64,000 nt of DNA from Roseiterribacter gracilis (GTDB lineage Bacteria; Pseudomonadota; Alphaproteobacteria; BOG-932; Roseiterribacteraceae): positions 682,001-746,000 of the forward strand of contig BOPV01000001.1 in NCBI GenBank assembly GCA_018332375.1, read 5' to 3'. Position numbers and translations under genes: made by a program. Position 1 is the stretch's first letter; every line of letters starts with the position of its first letter. Below the pieces are notes generated by a model, which was not told the origin of the DNA, did no database searches, and was given only the letters and a program-made list of their open reading frames with translations. Positions 43,827 through 53,096 of the stretch are shown here, piece after piece.

Positions 43827-43855
43827 AAATTGTCGACATCGACTGTCGACGATTT
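43827..43855. promoter_or_regulatory. 11-7-11 inverted repeat upstream of Pro-rich secreted gene
   Basis: AAATTGTCGAC, seven bases, GTCGACGATTT: arms match at 10 of 11 positions. It begins 10 bp before the start codon, so a repressor bound here would block the promoter or the leader. Confidence 0.35.
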
Positions 43856-43915
43856 GCACCGCGTTTACGCGGCGTTGGCGCGAGTTTCGGCCCTCCTGCG
43901 AGAAGGCCCGTTCGG

Positions 43916-44191
43916 TTACCGCGCGAGCGCCTGCCAGGATTGCAGCAGGCCCGACTGCATCAGCTCGTCATGGCCGCCGATCAGATGCTCTTGCGCGCCG
44001 TCTTTCAGAATGATTTGCGGCATCGTCTTGAGCGGCCGGCCAAATTTCGTCCCCAGCGCGGCGTACAGACTCTGCCGCTCGCTCTCATCGTCGTGGACGA
44101 TTTCGGTGTAGGGCACCTGGTGCTTGGTCAGTGCCTCTTTGGCACGCACGCAATAGGGGCAATCGGACTTGGAATGGACGGTCAGGTGCAT
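43916..44191 (-). CDS. Glutaredoxin-like protein
   Basis: This 91-residue dithiol glutaredoxin has its active site CPYC (Cys11, Cys14) in SKSDCPYCVRAKEAL, the cis-Pro in LKTMPQIIL and a GSH-binding GGHDELMQ. These are all canonical. I take the ATG at 44191. A TTG at 44227 in frame would add 12 unconserved-looking residues. It is 67 bp beyond the stop of the ABC binding-protein gene on the same strand. Confidence 0.88.
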   Translation of the reverse strand: MHLTVHSKSDCPYCVRAKEALTKHQVPYTEIVHDDESERQSLYAALGTKFGRPLKTMPQIILKDGAQEHLIGGHDELMQSGLLQSWQALAR

Positions 44192-44258
44192 CGCCGGATC
44201 AAATCCGGTTCGCGGCGATTCGTGCAACGGCTTGACGGCAGAATCGCCGGCGCTCGAT

Positions 44259-45788
44259 TCAACGTCGCTCGATCGCAGCCCAGTCGATCAGGTCGTTCGA
44301 TTCGCTGAACCCCGTTAGCGCCGGCTGCAGGCCGAAGAACCGGACATTGTCATAGACGCTGAGATGCGGGGCCGCGTCGTAATAGGCGTCGACCAGATCG
44401 CGCGTCATGGCGATGCGGCGATCGAGATCGGCTTCGCGCGTCGTCGCTTCGATCTGCGCCGTCAGTTTTTCATCGCAGAACCACGGCGCGCGCCACAGGC
44501 ACGAATTCACGCGCAGCGCGCGCAACACGTCGCGCGTCGGTGACGAGCTGTAGGGAATGCCGAACCCGTCGCTGGTCCAGCCGCCGAACGCGACATTGGT
44601 CAGCAGCTTCTGCAACGGAATTGCGCGCAGTTCGACCTCGACACCGACTTTGCGCAGATCGGCCGCGATCTGCTGGTACATGACGACGTCGCCGGCGGTG
44701 CCGCCGACGACAATGTCGAAGATCAAGCGGAACCCGTTGCCGTACCCGGCGTCGGCGAGCAATTGCTTTGCGCGCGCCGGATCGTACGGCATCGGCGTGA
44801 GCTGCGGGTCGTGGCCGATCACGCCGGCAGGTGCGACGCCGGCGGCGGTGCTGGTCAATCCACTCAGGCCTTTTTCGACGATCAATTGCCGGTTGACCGC
44901 AAGGATCAACGCGCGCCGTACGCGCACGTCCGCCAACGGGCCGGGCTTGGTGGTCAGGAACGCAATGCCCATCACGCCAGGTTCGTGCGTGACCAGATTG
45001 CGGATGCCGGCTGCTTTGAGACCTTCGATCTCGTCCGCGCCGAGCCCGACCGCAAGGTCGATCGCACCCGCGGCGAGCGATTGCACGCGCGTGTCGGCTT
45101 CGGGCATCGCGATCAGTTCCAGCCGGTCCATCTTTGGCGGGCGCCAGCCGCGCTTGTGCGCAACCAAAGTCGCGCGCGTCGGCGTCCAGCTTTCGAGTTT
45201 GAACGGGCCGGTTCCGATCGGTGCCTGCGCGAACTCGTCGATATTCTTGGCGCGAAACAACGCGGGCTGCGGAATGAACAGCACCGGCAGACTGCGCGGC
45301 AAAGCGGGATCGGGCCATTTGGTTTCGATGTCGACGGTCAGCTCGTCGACGAAGCGTGCTTCTTTGATTTGGCTCAATTCGCGCGCAACCGATTCACGCT
45401 GCGCCGCCGGGCTGATCAAATAGTCGACCGCCGTGACGACTGCGTTGGCGTCGAATTTGGTGTTGTCCTGAAACAGCACGCCCGGCCGCAGACGAAAGCG
45501 CCAGGTGACGGGATCGGTGCGTTCCCACGACAGCGCGAGCCATGGCTGCAAGTCGCCCTGCGCATCAAAGCGCGTAAGCCCGTCATAGATGGCCGTGATC
45601 ACATAGGACGATGGGATCTGCGTGTCGCGAAACGGATTGCCCAATCCCGGCGGCAACGCGATCAGCCCCGCGCGCACGGTCCGGTCAGCAGCGCCGGCGC
45701 GGTTGGGCACAAGCGCAATGGCCAGCAGCAGAATGGATGCGAGATGGCGAAGAGCGGTGGGCACGGCCGGGCTATGTTGCACGCGCAT
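44259..45788 (-). CDS. ABC transporter substrate-binding protein, family 5
   Basis: This periplasmic solute-binding protein of 509 residues belongs to the peptide/nickel (DppA/OppA) class. A signal peptide (LASILLLAIALVPNRAGA) is followed by YDGLTRFDAQGDLQPWLALSWE and the WRFRLRPGVLFQDN motif of the family. The GTGPFKLESWTPTRATLV motif comes next, and then the second lobe. No lipobox is visible. It is not in the permease operon. An opposite-strand gene separates them, yet it is the only binding protein in the area and probably serves that transporter. Confidence 0.88.
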   Translation of the reverse strand: MRVQHSPAVPTALRHLASILLLAIALVPNRAGAADRTVRAGLIALPPGLGNPFRDTQIPSSYVITAIYDGLTRFDAQGDLQPWLALSWERTDPVTWRFRLRPGVLFQDNTKFDANAVVTAVDYLISPAAQRESVARELSQIKEARFVDELTVDIETKWPDPALPRSLPVLFIPQPALFRAKNIDEFAQAPIGTGPFKLESWTPTRATLVAHKRGWRPPKMDRLELIAMPEADTRVQSLAAGAIDLAVGLGADEIEGLKAAGIRNLVTHEPGVMGIAFLTTKPGPLADVRVRRALILAVNRQLIVEKGLSGLTSTAAGVAPAGVIGHDPQLTPMPYDPARAKQLLADAGYGNGFRLIFDIVVGGTAGDVVMYQQIAADLRKVGVEVELRAIPLQKLLTNVAFGGWTSDGFGIPYSSSPTRDVLRALRVNSCLWRAPWFCDEKLTAQIEATTREADLDRRIAMTRDLVDAYYDAAPHLSVYDNVRFFGLQPALTGFSESNDLIDWAAIERR

Positions 45789-45836
45789 GCGGTGCCGTCC
45801 AATCTCGGCGGTCGATTATCCAGGAGAGGAGAGCAG

Positions 45837-46574
45837 ATGCACGAAACAATTCGGGGCTCGATCCTCTACACCAGTCGCAAGCCCGACCGGATGGGGCACG
45901 AGCGCGGCCGTGAACAGTTCACGATCATCAAACATCGCGACGGACGGCGCAGCCTGCAGGCGCATGCCGAAATCGACGATGCGCCGAATGTCTTGCGACT
46001 GGTAACGACCAGCGTCGATGCAGCGTGGAATCCGACCGACGCGTCGGTGCGGCTCAGCGTCGGCGACGAATTTGTCGGATCGAGCTGGTACCGTTTCACG
46101 GACAAACTCGCCGAGTGCGAAGGTTTCACGGCGCGCGAGGGCAGAATTTCACAACGCTACACGCTGGACCGTCCGATCGGCACGCTCGGCGCGCATCCGA
46201 TCCAGGGCGATGCGTGGCACCTCAATCGCTACGATTTGAGTCAGGGGCCGGGACGGCAACGCCTGCCGCTGATCATGATGACCAGTCTCGATCATCGCGG
46301 CGCGACCGGCCCGATGCTGCTTGCGCGCGATTTGACCTTGAACTTCGTCGGACCGGAAACGGTCACGGTCGGTGCCGGCACGTTCGAGGCGCTGCATTTC
46401 AAATACGGAACCAACGACGACTATGACAGCGAAGATCCGTCACGCCATCCGCCATACCATGTGTGGACGACCGCCGACGGCGATTACATTTTCCTGAAAG
46501 GCCAGGTCGCCGGCTATATGAAAACCTATTACGAGCTGATGTCGCTCGAGCGGGTGATCTCACCGGCAAAGTGA
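45837..46574 (+). CDS. DUF3108-like soluble protein of unknown function
   Basis: This 245-residue protein without a signal peptide starts at an ATG behind AGGAGAGGAGAG. It is beta-rich. DLTLNFVGPETVTVGAGTFEALHFKY, then PPYHVWTTADGDYIFLKGQV resembles DUF3108-type barrels that bind hydrophobic ligands. It is divergent from the binding protein (48 bp) and its last 46 bp overlap tail-to-tail with the DppF-like ATPase. I assign no function. Confidence 0.6.
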   Translation: MHETIRGSILYTSRKPDRMGHERGREQFTIIKHRDGRRSLQAHAEIDDAPNVLRLVTTSVDAAWNPTDASVRLSVGDEFVGSSWYRFTDKLAECEGFTAREGRISQRYTLDRPIGTLGAHPIQGDAWHLNRYDLSQGPGRQRLPLIMMTSLDHRGATGPMLLARDLTLNFVGPETVTVGAGTFEALHFKYGTNDDYDSEDPSRHPPYHVWTTADGDYIFLKGQVAGYMKTYYELMSLERVISPAK

Positions 46575-47488
46575 CACGCAGCTTTTCGTCCGGGCGCGTG
46601 TTCGACCAGCAACGGTCGTTCGGTGCGGCAGATGTCGCGCGCAATCGGACAGCGCGGATGGAATTCGCAGCCTGGCGGTGGCGCCAAGGGTGAGGGTGGT
46701 TCGCCCGGCAGCACGAGACGTTCGGCATCGGCGGCGGTTCGTGCCAGCGACGGCGTCGCTGCAATCAAGGCGGCGGTGTATGGATGCAATGGTGCTGCGA
46801 GCGTGCGCGCAGCAGGGCCTTGTTCGACGACGCGCCCCAGATACAGAACCGCGACACGCTGCGCCACGCGCTGCACCAGGGTCAGGTCGTGCGCGATCAG
46901 CAACAGTGCGATCCGCGACGTGCGCTGCAAGTCCGCCAGCAAGGTCAGGATCTGCGCCTGCACCGACATGTCGAGCGCCGATAGCGGCTCGTCAGCGATC
47001 AACACCGACGGTTCCGGCGCCAGTGCGCGCGCCAGCGCAACGCGCTGCCGTTGGCCACCGGACAAGGCGTTCGGCAAATAGCTGGCGAATTCGGCCGCCA
47101 ACCCGACTGCGTCGAGCAAGCTGGCGACGCGCGCCTCAATATTGCCGAACTTCAACGCGTGCAGCGGCTCAGCAATGCTGCGCGCCACCCGCCAGCGCGG
47201 ATCGAGGCTGGCATAGGGATCCTGCAGCACCGGCTGCACGTGTTTGCGAAAGATGTGCGGTTCGACCGACGCAAGTTCGTCGCCGCGAAACGTGACCTTG
47301 CCGCGTGCAAGCTGATGCACGCCGAGCAGCGCCAGCGCCAAGGTCGATTTACCCGAACCCGATTCACCGACCAGCGCCAAGGTCTCGCCTTCGTCGAGCG
47401 TGAGATCGATGCCGCGCACCGCCTGCAACGTCTGCCCGTCGTGCGTGAACTCGACCGCGACGTCGTGGGCTGCGAGGATCTCAGTCAT
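46529..47488 (-). CDS. ABC transporter ATP-binding protein, DppF/OppF-like
   Basis: This ATPase of a peptide-type importer has 319 residues. Walker A is [14 protein letters not shown], the signature is LSGGQRQRVALARAL, Walker B is VLIADEPLSALD, and the switch His is in LIAHDLTLVQ. The C-terminal oligopeptide-transporter extension has the cysteine cluster in CEFHPRCPIARDIC. The start ATG at 47488 sits six bases after the DppD-like stop and is coupled to it. It is the last gene of the operon. Its 3' end overlaps the opposing DUF3108-like gene. Confidence 0.9.
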   Translation of the reverse strand: MTEILAAHDVAVEFTHDGQTLQAVRGIDLTLDEGETLALVGESGSGKSTLALALLGVHQLARGKVTFRGDELASVEPHIFRKHVQPVLQDPYASLDPRWRVARSIAEPLHALKFGNIEARVASLLDAVGLAAEFASYLPNALSGGQRQRVALARALAPEPSVLIADEPLSALDMSVQAQILTLLADLQRTSRIALLLIAHDLTLVQRVAQRVAVLYLGRVVEQGPAARTLAAPLHPYTAALIAATPSLARTAADAERLVLPGEPPSPLAPPPGCEFHPRCPIARDICRTERPLLVEHAPGRKAACHFAGEITRSSDISS

Positions 47489-48419
47489 TGAGCGGATTCC
47501 AGCAGGCGATCTTGTAGTCTGCGTCGCCTTCGAGCGTCGGACGCTCCAAACACTGCTCGGTCGCGCGCGGACAGCGCAGACGGTACGAGCAACCTTGGAT
47601 CTGCTCGCCCGGCGCCGGTGGCGATCCCGGGATCGGCGTCGGGATCGACGCCTCCATGTCAAAGCGCGGCACCAGATCCAGCAGCGCGCGCGTGTAGGGA
47701 TGCCGCGGCGTCGACAGAAGCCGCGCAGCCGAACCAATTTCGCGTACGCGGCCGTGATAGAGCACGGCGATGCGATCGCAGAGTTCGGACGCAACGCCGA
47801 GATCGTGCGTGATCAGCAACAAGGCGCGGTCGCGCGATTCACGGCGCAGCAAATGCAGGATCTGCAACTGGATGGTGGCATCCAGCGCCGTCGTCGGTTC
47901 GTCGGCGACGAGCAGGCGCGGGCGATTGGCAAGGGCCAGCGCCAACATCGCGCGCTGGCGCATGCCGCCGGACAGAAGATGCGGATAGGCGTCGGCGTGA
48001 TGCGGCTGCAGCCCGACGTCGCGCAACCGGTCGAGCGCGCGGGCGCGCGCTTCGCGTTTGGAAATGCGTTGATGGCGGCAGATGGTTTCGACCAGCAGAC
48101 TGCCGATCGTGCGCACCGGATTGAGCGCGGTCGTCGAATCCTGAAACACCAGCGCGACGCTGCGGCCACGCAAGCGCCGCCACGACGTCTCGTCGGCGTC
48201 GCGCATCTCCTGGCCCGCGATCGCCAGCCGCGTTACACGCGCATCGAGTGGCGCCCGCACCAGGCCGAGCAGCGCCAGCGCAGTCAGCGATTTGCCCGAG
48301 CCCGATTCCCCGACCAGCCCCAGCGCTTCGCCTTGCGCGATAACGAGATCGACGCCGTCGACCAGCTTCACGCCGTCCTCGGTCGCCACGTGCAGGTCTT
48401 GCAGGTCGAGCAGCTTCAT
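47481..48419 (-). CDS. ABC transporter ATP-binding protein, DppD/OppD-like
   Basis: This is the second ATPase of the importer, 312 residues. Walker A is [14 protein letters not shown], the signature is [15 protein letters not shown], Walker B is [12 protein letters not shown], and the His switch is in ITHDLGVAS. The C-terminal cysteine motif [14 protein letters not shown] matches the iron-sulfur-like region of the group. The start ATG overlaps the upstream permease stop. It works as a heterodimer with the next ATPase. Confidence 0.9.
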   Translation of the reverse strand: MKLLDLQDLHVATEDGVKLVDGVDLVIAQGEALGLVGESGSGKSLTALALLGLVRAPLDARVTRLAIAGQEMRDADETSWRRLRGRSVALVFQDSTTALNPVRTIGSLLVETICRHQRISKREARARALDRLRDVGLQPHHADAYPHLLSGGMRQRAMLALALANRPRLLVADEPTTALDATIQLQILHLLRRESRDRALLLITHDLGVASELCDRIAVLYHGRVREIGSAARLLSTPRHPYTRALLDLVPRFDMEASIPTPIPGSPPAPGEQIQGCSYRLRCPRATEQCLERPTLEGDADYKIACWNPLND

Positions 48420-49282
48420 GCGGCGAACGAATGCCGGTCGCGGCGCGTCCAAGCCGCGATCCCGTCGCCCAGCAGGTTGGCTGCGAGGACGGTGACGATG
48501 ATGCAACCAGCCGGCACCAGCATCAGCCACGGTGCCTGCAACATGCGCAGCCGTCCTTCTTGCAGCATGTTGCCCCAGGTCGGCGCGTCGAACGGCGCGC
48601 CGAGACCGAGAAAGGTCAGCGCGCTTTCGGTGATCAAGGCGTCGCCGAAAAAGAATGCGACCATGACGAGCAAGGTCGGCGCGATGCCGGGCAACACGTG
48701 GCCGAGCGCGATCGCCAGGCGCGATGCGCCGGCAAGCTGCGCCGCCAAGACATACGGCCGCGCCATCAGCGCAGTCGCTTCCGCTTGCACGACGCGCGCG
48801 AACACGGCCCAGCCAAGCAAGGTGATCGTCAACACCAACGGCATGAAGCCGCTGCCCGCGACGGCCAGGATCACCACCGCGGCGACGATTGCTGGAAACG
48901 CCATCATCGCGGCGACGCCGTGATCGACAATGCGCTGTGTCCAACCACCGACCATCGCGGCGAGCAAGCCCAGGACGGTGCCGATCGTGGCTGCGAATAA
49001 CGTCGCCAGCGCAGCACAGCCGATCGACCAGCGCAGTCCGGCGACGGCGCGCGCGGCGAGGTCGCGGCCGTTCTGATCGGTGCCGAACACATGTCCCGGC
49101 GTGCCGAACGGCTGGAAGCGGTCGACCAGATTTGCCGCCAACGGATCCGGTATCGGCAACACGCCGCGCAACACCAGCAACCCCAGCAAGACGGCGACCA
49201 GCGCACCGCCAATGCGCAACTCCCAAAGGCCGGCGTTGGTGCGTGCGTGCGCGCGGCGCAGGCGTGTCGCGGCAGCGATCAT
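48416..49282 (-). CDS. ABC transporter permease, DppC/OppC-like
   Basis: This is an inner-membrane permease of 288 residues with about six helices. It carries the OppC N-terminal region (PIPDPLAANLVDRFQPFG, then HVFGTDQNGRDLAARAVAG) and the EAA-like loop containing LAGASRLAIALGHVLPGIAP. The start ATG overlaps the upstream permease stop by four bases, and its own stop overlaps the DppD start. It pairs with the DppB-like permease to form the channel. Confidence 0.88.
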   Translation of the reverse strand: MIAAATRLRRAHARTNAGLWELRIGGALVAVLLGLLVLRGVLPIPDPLAANLVDRFQPFGTPGHVFGTDQNGRDLAARAVAGLRWSIGCAALATLFAATIGTVLGLLAAMVGGWTQRIVDHGVAAMMAFPAIVAAVVILAVAGSGFMPLVLTITLLGWAVFARVVQAEATALMARPYVLAAQLAGASRLAIALGHVLPGIAPTLLVMVAFFFGDALITESALTFLGLGAPFDAPTWGNMLQEGRLRMLQAPWLMLVPAGCIIVTVLAANLLGDGIAAWTRRDRHSFAA

Positions 49283-50214
49283 CGCTGCTGCTTTCGCAAA
49301 CGCGGATCGAGATGGCGAAACAGCGCGTCGGTGCCGAGATTGATCAGGAACACCATTGTCGCGACGACCGCGGTCAGCGCTTGCAGCACGGGAAAATCGA
49401 GACTGCGTGCCGACTGGATCAACAACCATCCCATACCGGGCACGACGAAGATCGATTCCGTCACGACCGACCCCGACAACAGGAACGCGAGCTGCGTGCC
49501 GGCAAGTGCGGTTGCACCCAGCAACGCATTCGGCAGCGCGTGCCGCCACAAAACCGTGCGCGGTGCAGCACCGGTGGCGTAGGCGAGGCGGACATAATCT
49601 TCGCGCAACGCCTCTTGTAGATTGGCCGCGGTGACGCGCGCGATTTTCGGAGCCAGGAACGCTGCCAACGCCAGGGTCGGCAGAAACCAGCCGCGCCAGT
49701 TCACGACACCGAATGGCGGCAGCCAGTGCAGCTGGACCGCAAACAGATTGATCAGCAACAGCGCGACGACATAGCCGGGCACGCCCTGCACGACGAACAG
49801 CAGCAGCGACGCGATGCGCCCGTCGTTGCGGCCGGTGCGCGCGCCGAGAAACACGCCGGTGCCGAGACCGAGCAGGATCGACAAAGCCAGCGCAGCGCTT
49901 GCGAGCAGCAAGGTGACGGGCAGGTGATGCAGGACTTTGCCAAGCGCAGGTTCGCCGCTGGCGAGCGACGTGCCGAAATCGAGCACCGCGAGTTGGCGGA
50001 GATAGGTCAGATATTGCGCAAGTAGCGGACCATCCAACCCGTAGGCCTGGCGGATGGCGATGATCTGTTCCGGTGTTGCGCCTTGGCCGGCGAGCACGGC
50101 GGCCGGATCGCCCGCCAACCGCAACAGGAAGAACAGCACGGTTCCCACGACCAGCAGCAGCGCGATCAGCTCGGCGGCACGGATCAGCGCGCTTGTCAGG
50201 ACTCGGTGCAGCAC
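49279..50214 (-). CDS. ABC transporter permease, DppB/OppB-like
   Basis: This is an inner-membrane permease of 311 residues with about six helices. It has DPAAVLAGQGATPEQIIAIR, then GLDGPLLAQYLTYLRQLAVLDFGTS, the family N-terminal signature split by Tyr. The EAA-type loop is LREDYVRLAYATGAAPRTVLWRHALPNAL. I take the GTG at 50214. A TTG at 50250 would add 12 residues. It is the first gene of the transporter operon. The segment 50215-50408 holds a terminator for the opposing direction and two short REP-like elements. Confidence 0.88.
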   Translation of the reverse strand: MLHRVLTSALIRAAELIALLLVVGTVLFFLLRLAGDPAAVLAGQGATPEQIIAIRQAYGLDGPLLAQYLTYLRQLAVLDFGTSLASGEPALGKVLHHLPVTLLLASAALALSILLGLGTGVFLGARTGRNDGRIASLLLFVVQGVPGYVVALLLINLFAVQLHWLPPFGVVNWRGWFLPTLALAAFLAPKIARVTAANLQEALREDYVRLAYATGAAPRTVLWRHALPNALLGATALAGTQLAFLLSGSVVTESIFVVPGMGWLLIQSARSLDFPVLQALTAVVATMVFLINLGTDALFRHLDPRLRKQQR

Positions 50215-50260
50215 GAGCCCGAGGCTAGCGGCGGACGCTGCGTCCCGCAAACGACGGAAC

Positions 50261-50288
50261 GTCGTCCCCGCGAAGGCGGGGACCCAGG
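50261..50288 (+). repeat. REP-like palindromic element, copy 1
   Basis: GTCGTCCCCGCGAAGGCGGGG followed by ACCCAGG (28 bp in all) folds as a GC hairpin (CCCCGC/GCGGGG). It is the type of short repeat seen in many alphaproteobacterial intergenic spaces and is inverted relative to copy 2. Confidence 0.6.
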
Positions 50289-50315
50289 TCCAACCGCAAT
50301 GGAAACACGCACAAG

Positions 50316-50348
50316 AAAAAGCGCCCGCCGGATTTCTCCAACGGGCGC
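50316..50348 (-). terminator. Rho-independent terminator for the TonB/OmpA fusion gene
   Basis: On the minus strand a 7-bp GC stem (GCGCCCG/CGGGCGC, at 50321-50327 and 50342-50348) is followed directly by a run of five T. It lies 60 bp past the receptor stop. Confidence 0.8.
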
Positions 50349-50359
50349 CTGTTGTTCCA

Positions 50360-50387
50360 CCTGGATCCCCGCCTGCGCGGGGATGAC
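50360..50387 (-). repeat. REP-like palindromic element, copy 2
   Basis: CCTGGATCCCCGCCTGCGCG followed by GGGATGAC is the reverse-complement form of copy 1. The pair brackets the terminator. Confidence 0.6.
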
Positions 50388-50408
50388 GTCACGCCTGGCG
50401 GCGCGACG

Positions 50409-53036
50409 TCACTTGTAGATGATCTCGACGCGGCGGTTTTGCGGTTCGCGGACACCGTCCGGCGTCGCCACCAGCGGCTGGCTTTCGCCTTTGGCAAAGG
50501 TGACGATTTCCGATTCCTTGAATCCGCTGCGCAGCAGCTGTGCCTTCACGGTTTCGGCGCGGCGCTGGCTGAGCCGCTGGTTGTAGGCGTCGCTGCCCGA
50601 ACGATCGGCGTGACCGGTGACTTCGAGACGCGTCACCGAACCGGCCTTTGCGTTGACCGCCGCAGTGTCGACGATCTTGCTTCCTTCCGGCGTCAAGTCG
50701 GCGCGATCGAAATCGAAGAAGACGAGATACGATTTCGGCACGATCGGCTTTTGCACCGGCGCGACATAGGCCGCCGACTGGACCGCACTGCTGCGCGACA
50801 CCGGCACGTCCCACTTGAACTTGATGCGGCCGAGCATGATCAGCGGATCCGCGGGATAGGTCGCGGTCAGCGGATTGGTCGGGCTCGAGACCTGCAGCAC
50901 GGTCGCGTAATAGCGCTCGTCCGTCAGGTTTTTGCCTTCCACCGAAATCGTCCAATGCCCGTCCGGCGTGTCGTACGCGACAAAGGCGTTGAACAGCTCG
51001 GTCGAACGCGTCCGCTCCAGCGGGTTGCTGTTCGACGTGTTGTTCCAATAGGCGTCGGTGTGATCCCACTCACCGCCGATGCGCAGTTGGCCCGGAATGC
51101 CCAGTGGCACTTCCCAGACAAAGCCCACCGCCGTTTTGTTCGGGATCAGATTCTTAAGCTTGAGATCTTTGGTCTGTCCGACCGTCAGTGTCTGGCTGGC
51201 GCTGTTGGTAAGACCGTTCCAGCCTTTGCTGTACCAGCCGTGCTGGACGTTGCCCGACGCATAGACGTTCAGTTCCGGGATCGGCTGCCAGTTCACTTCC
51301 AACTCGAAGCCCAGAACATTTGCAGCGCCGACATTCTGCGTCGTGCTGGTCACCGTGCCCGGGAAGAAGACCGGGTACTGCAGACCGGCATAATAGTCGG
51401 CGAAGAAAATGTTCGGGTTGATGCGCAGCTTGTGATCTGGCGTCTCGTATTTGATGCCCGCTTCGTAGGAGTCGACCTTTTCCGGCGCGTACGAGATCGG
51501 GAAACCTTCACGACCCGGAATGCCGACATTCGCGGTCGGCGAGATCGAATTGAAACCGCCCGACTTGAAGCCCTTGGTGTAGGACGCGTAGGCGAGCAGC
51601 TGATCCATGGCCTGCCACTCGATGCCAACTTTCGGAATCAGCGAGTAGAAATTCGTGCCGGCCGTTTGCTCGTAGCTGCGCAGAGTCGGATAGAGCTGCG
51701 AGACCACAGCGCGTTCATACGTGTAGCGCAGACCGCCCGTGATGCCGACCGACGGCAGCACCTGATACGTCGCTTGCGCGTAGCCGGCCAACGCATCGGT
51801 CTCGCGCGAACGCAATAGCTGCGGGTTGGCGTAATATTCGCGATCGGTACCGTATTCGCGGAAGCCGTAGATGCCCGCGACGCCCTTCCACTTGTCGAGA
51901 TTGAAGGTGACGTTCAACTCCTGGCTCGCGGTCCAGTCGTGAATATTATAGCTGGTGTTGGCGGTGACGCCGGGTGCGACGGCAAGGATCGGCAGGATCA
52001 AAGCGGTGCGGATCGAGCGCACGCCGGTGATCGAGTTGATCGCAAGACCGTTGCCGAGATCGTACTTGGCGTTGATCGCAGCGCCGGTCGTATAGAAATC
52101 GCTATAGAACGGCAGCGGCGCGCCGGTCGCACCGGGCACGTTGGTGGTGAAGATATTGTCGATCACCTGCTGCTTGGTGGCGAGCGTGATCGGCGTCGTC
52201 GCAATGAATGGATCCGACTTGTCGTAGACGCCGTCGAGCGAGACTTCGACGCGCAGCTTGTCGTCGGGCGTGAACAGCAATTTCACGCGGCCGGCGTCGT
52301 ATGCCTTGTCGTTGACCTTCTGGTTGTTGAGCCCGACGTCGGTAGTCAGTCCGTCGCGCGAGCGGTGCAGGCCGCTGACCGAGGCCGCAACCTTGCCGTC
52401 GATGATCGGTGCGCTGACATAGCCGCGTACGTCGATCGTGCTGTAGCTGCCGAAGGCGACGTCGCCTGCGACCGAATATTGATCGTAGGACGGTGACTTC
52501 GAGATGATCTTGATCGCGCCGGCCGAGGTGTTGCGTCCGTACAGCGTGCCTTGCGGGCCGCGCAGCACTTCCAGGCGTTCGATGTCGAAGAAGTCGAAGA
52601 AGGCGCCGTTGATGCGCGGGTAATAGACGTTGTCGACATAGACGCCGACCGAGGGATCGAAAAACAGACCCGCGTTGTCCTGGCCGACGCCGCGCATGAA
52701 AATGCGCGCGGCGTTGCTGACGCCGGTGGTCGTCTGAATGAGAATGCCGGGAACGTTCGCGGCTGCTTCGCGCACGTTGTTGATCTGACGTTCCGCCAGC
52801 ATGTTGCCGCTGAAGGCCGACACGGCCAGCGGCGTCTTCTGCAGCGCCGCTTCCCGGCGCTCGGCCGTGACCGTGATTTCTTCGAGCTGCCCGCGCGGGG
52901 TCGTCGTTTGCCCTGTCGCAAGCTGCGCTGCAGCTGGAAGGGCAATCAACGTAAGGGCTGTCGCCCCGAGCAGCGTCAGCGCTGTCGCGCCCAACGCTGC
53001 CTGTTTCAAAGTCTGGATCCGCATATTCTGGGTCAT
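50409..53036 (-). CDS. TonB-dependent receptor fused to a C-terminal OmpA peptidoglycan-binding domain
   Basis: This outer-membrane receptor has 875 residues. The signal peptide ends in LPAAAQ. The TonB box/plug region is EEITVTAERREAALQKTPLAVSAF, split at Gln, with LRGPQGTLYGRNTSAGAI at about residue 180. A 22-strand-type barrel runs to GRIKFKWDVPV near residue 746, where a normal receptor ends. Instead a 23-residue linker leads to a complete OmpA domain (about 770-875) with YLVFFDFDRADLTPEG, VTGHADRSGSDAYN, QRLSQRRAETV and the closing NRRVEI. Both barrel ends face the periplasm, so the domain could anchor to peptidoglycan. The imported ligand is unknown. One continuous frame supports a real fusion. 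Confidence 0.9.
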   Translation of the reverse strand: MTQNMRIQTLKQAALGATALTLLGATALTLIALPAAAQLATGQTTTPRGQLEEITVTAERREAALQKTPLAVSAFSGNMLAERQINNVREAAANVPGILIQTTTGVSNAARIFMRGVGQDNAGLFFDPSVGVYVDNVYYPRINGAFFDFFDIERLEVLRGPQGTLYGRNTSAGAIKIISKSPSYDQYSVAGDVAFGSYSTIDVRGYVSAPIIDGKVAASVSGLHRSRDGLTTDVGLNNQKVNDKAYDAGRVKLLFTPDDKLRVEVSLDGVYDKSDPFIATTPITLATKQQVIDNIFTTNVPGATGAPLPFYSDFYTTGAAINAKYDLGNGLAINSITGVRSIRTALILPILAVAPGVTANTSYNIHDWTASQELNVTFNLDKWKGVAGIYGFREYGTDREYYANPQLLRSRETDALAGYAQATYQVLPSVGITGGLRYTYERAVVSQLYPTLRSYEQTAGTNFYSLIPKVGIEWQAMDQLLAYASYTKGFKSGGFNSISPTANVGIPGREGFPISYAPEKVDSYEAGIKYETPDHKLRINPNIFFADYYAGLQYPVFFPGTVTSTTQNVGAANVLGFELEVNWQPIPELNVYASGNVQHGWYSKGWNGLTNSASQTLTVGQTKDLKLKNLIPNKTAVGFVWEVPLGIPGQLRIGGEWDHTDAYWNNTSNSNPLERTRSTELFNAFVAYDTPDGHWTISVEGKNLTDERYYATVLQVSSPTNPLTATYPADPLIMLGRIKFKWDVPVSRSSAVQSAAYVAPVQKPIVPKSYLVFFDFDRADLTPEGSKIVDTAAVNAKAGSVTRLEVTGHADRSGSDAYNQRLSQRRAETVKAQLLRSGFKESEIVTFAKGESQPLVATPDGVREPQNRRVEIIYK

Positions 53037-53096
53037 CCCGAGGCTCCCTCGCGTGGATCAATCAGACAGCCGCCGCCCCGCCGGAGCGGGTTGCGA

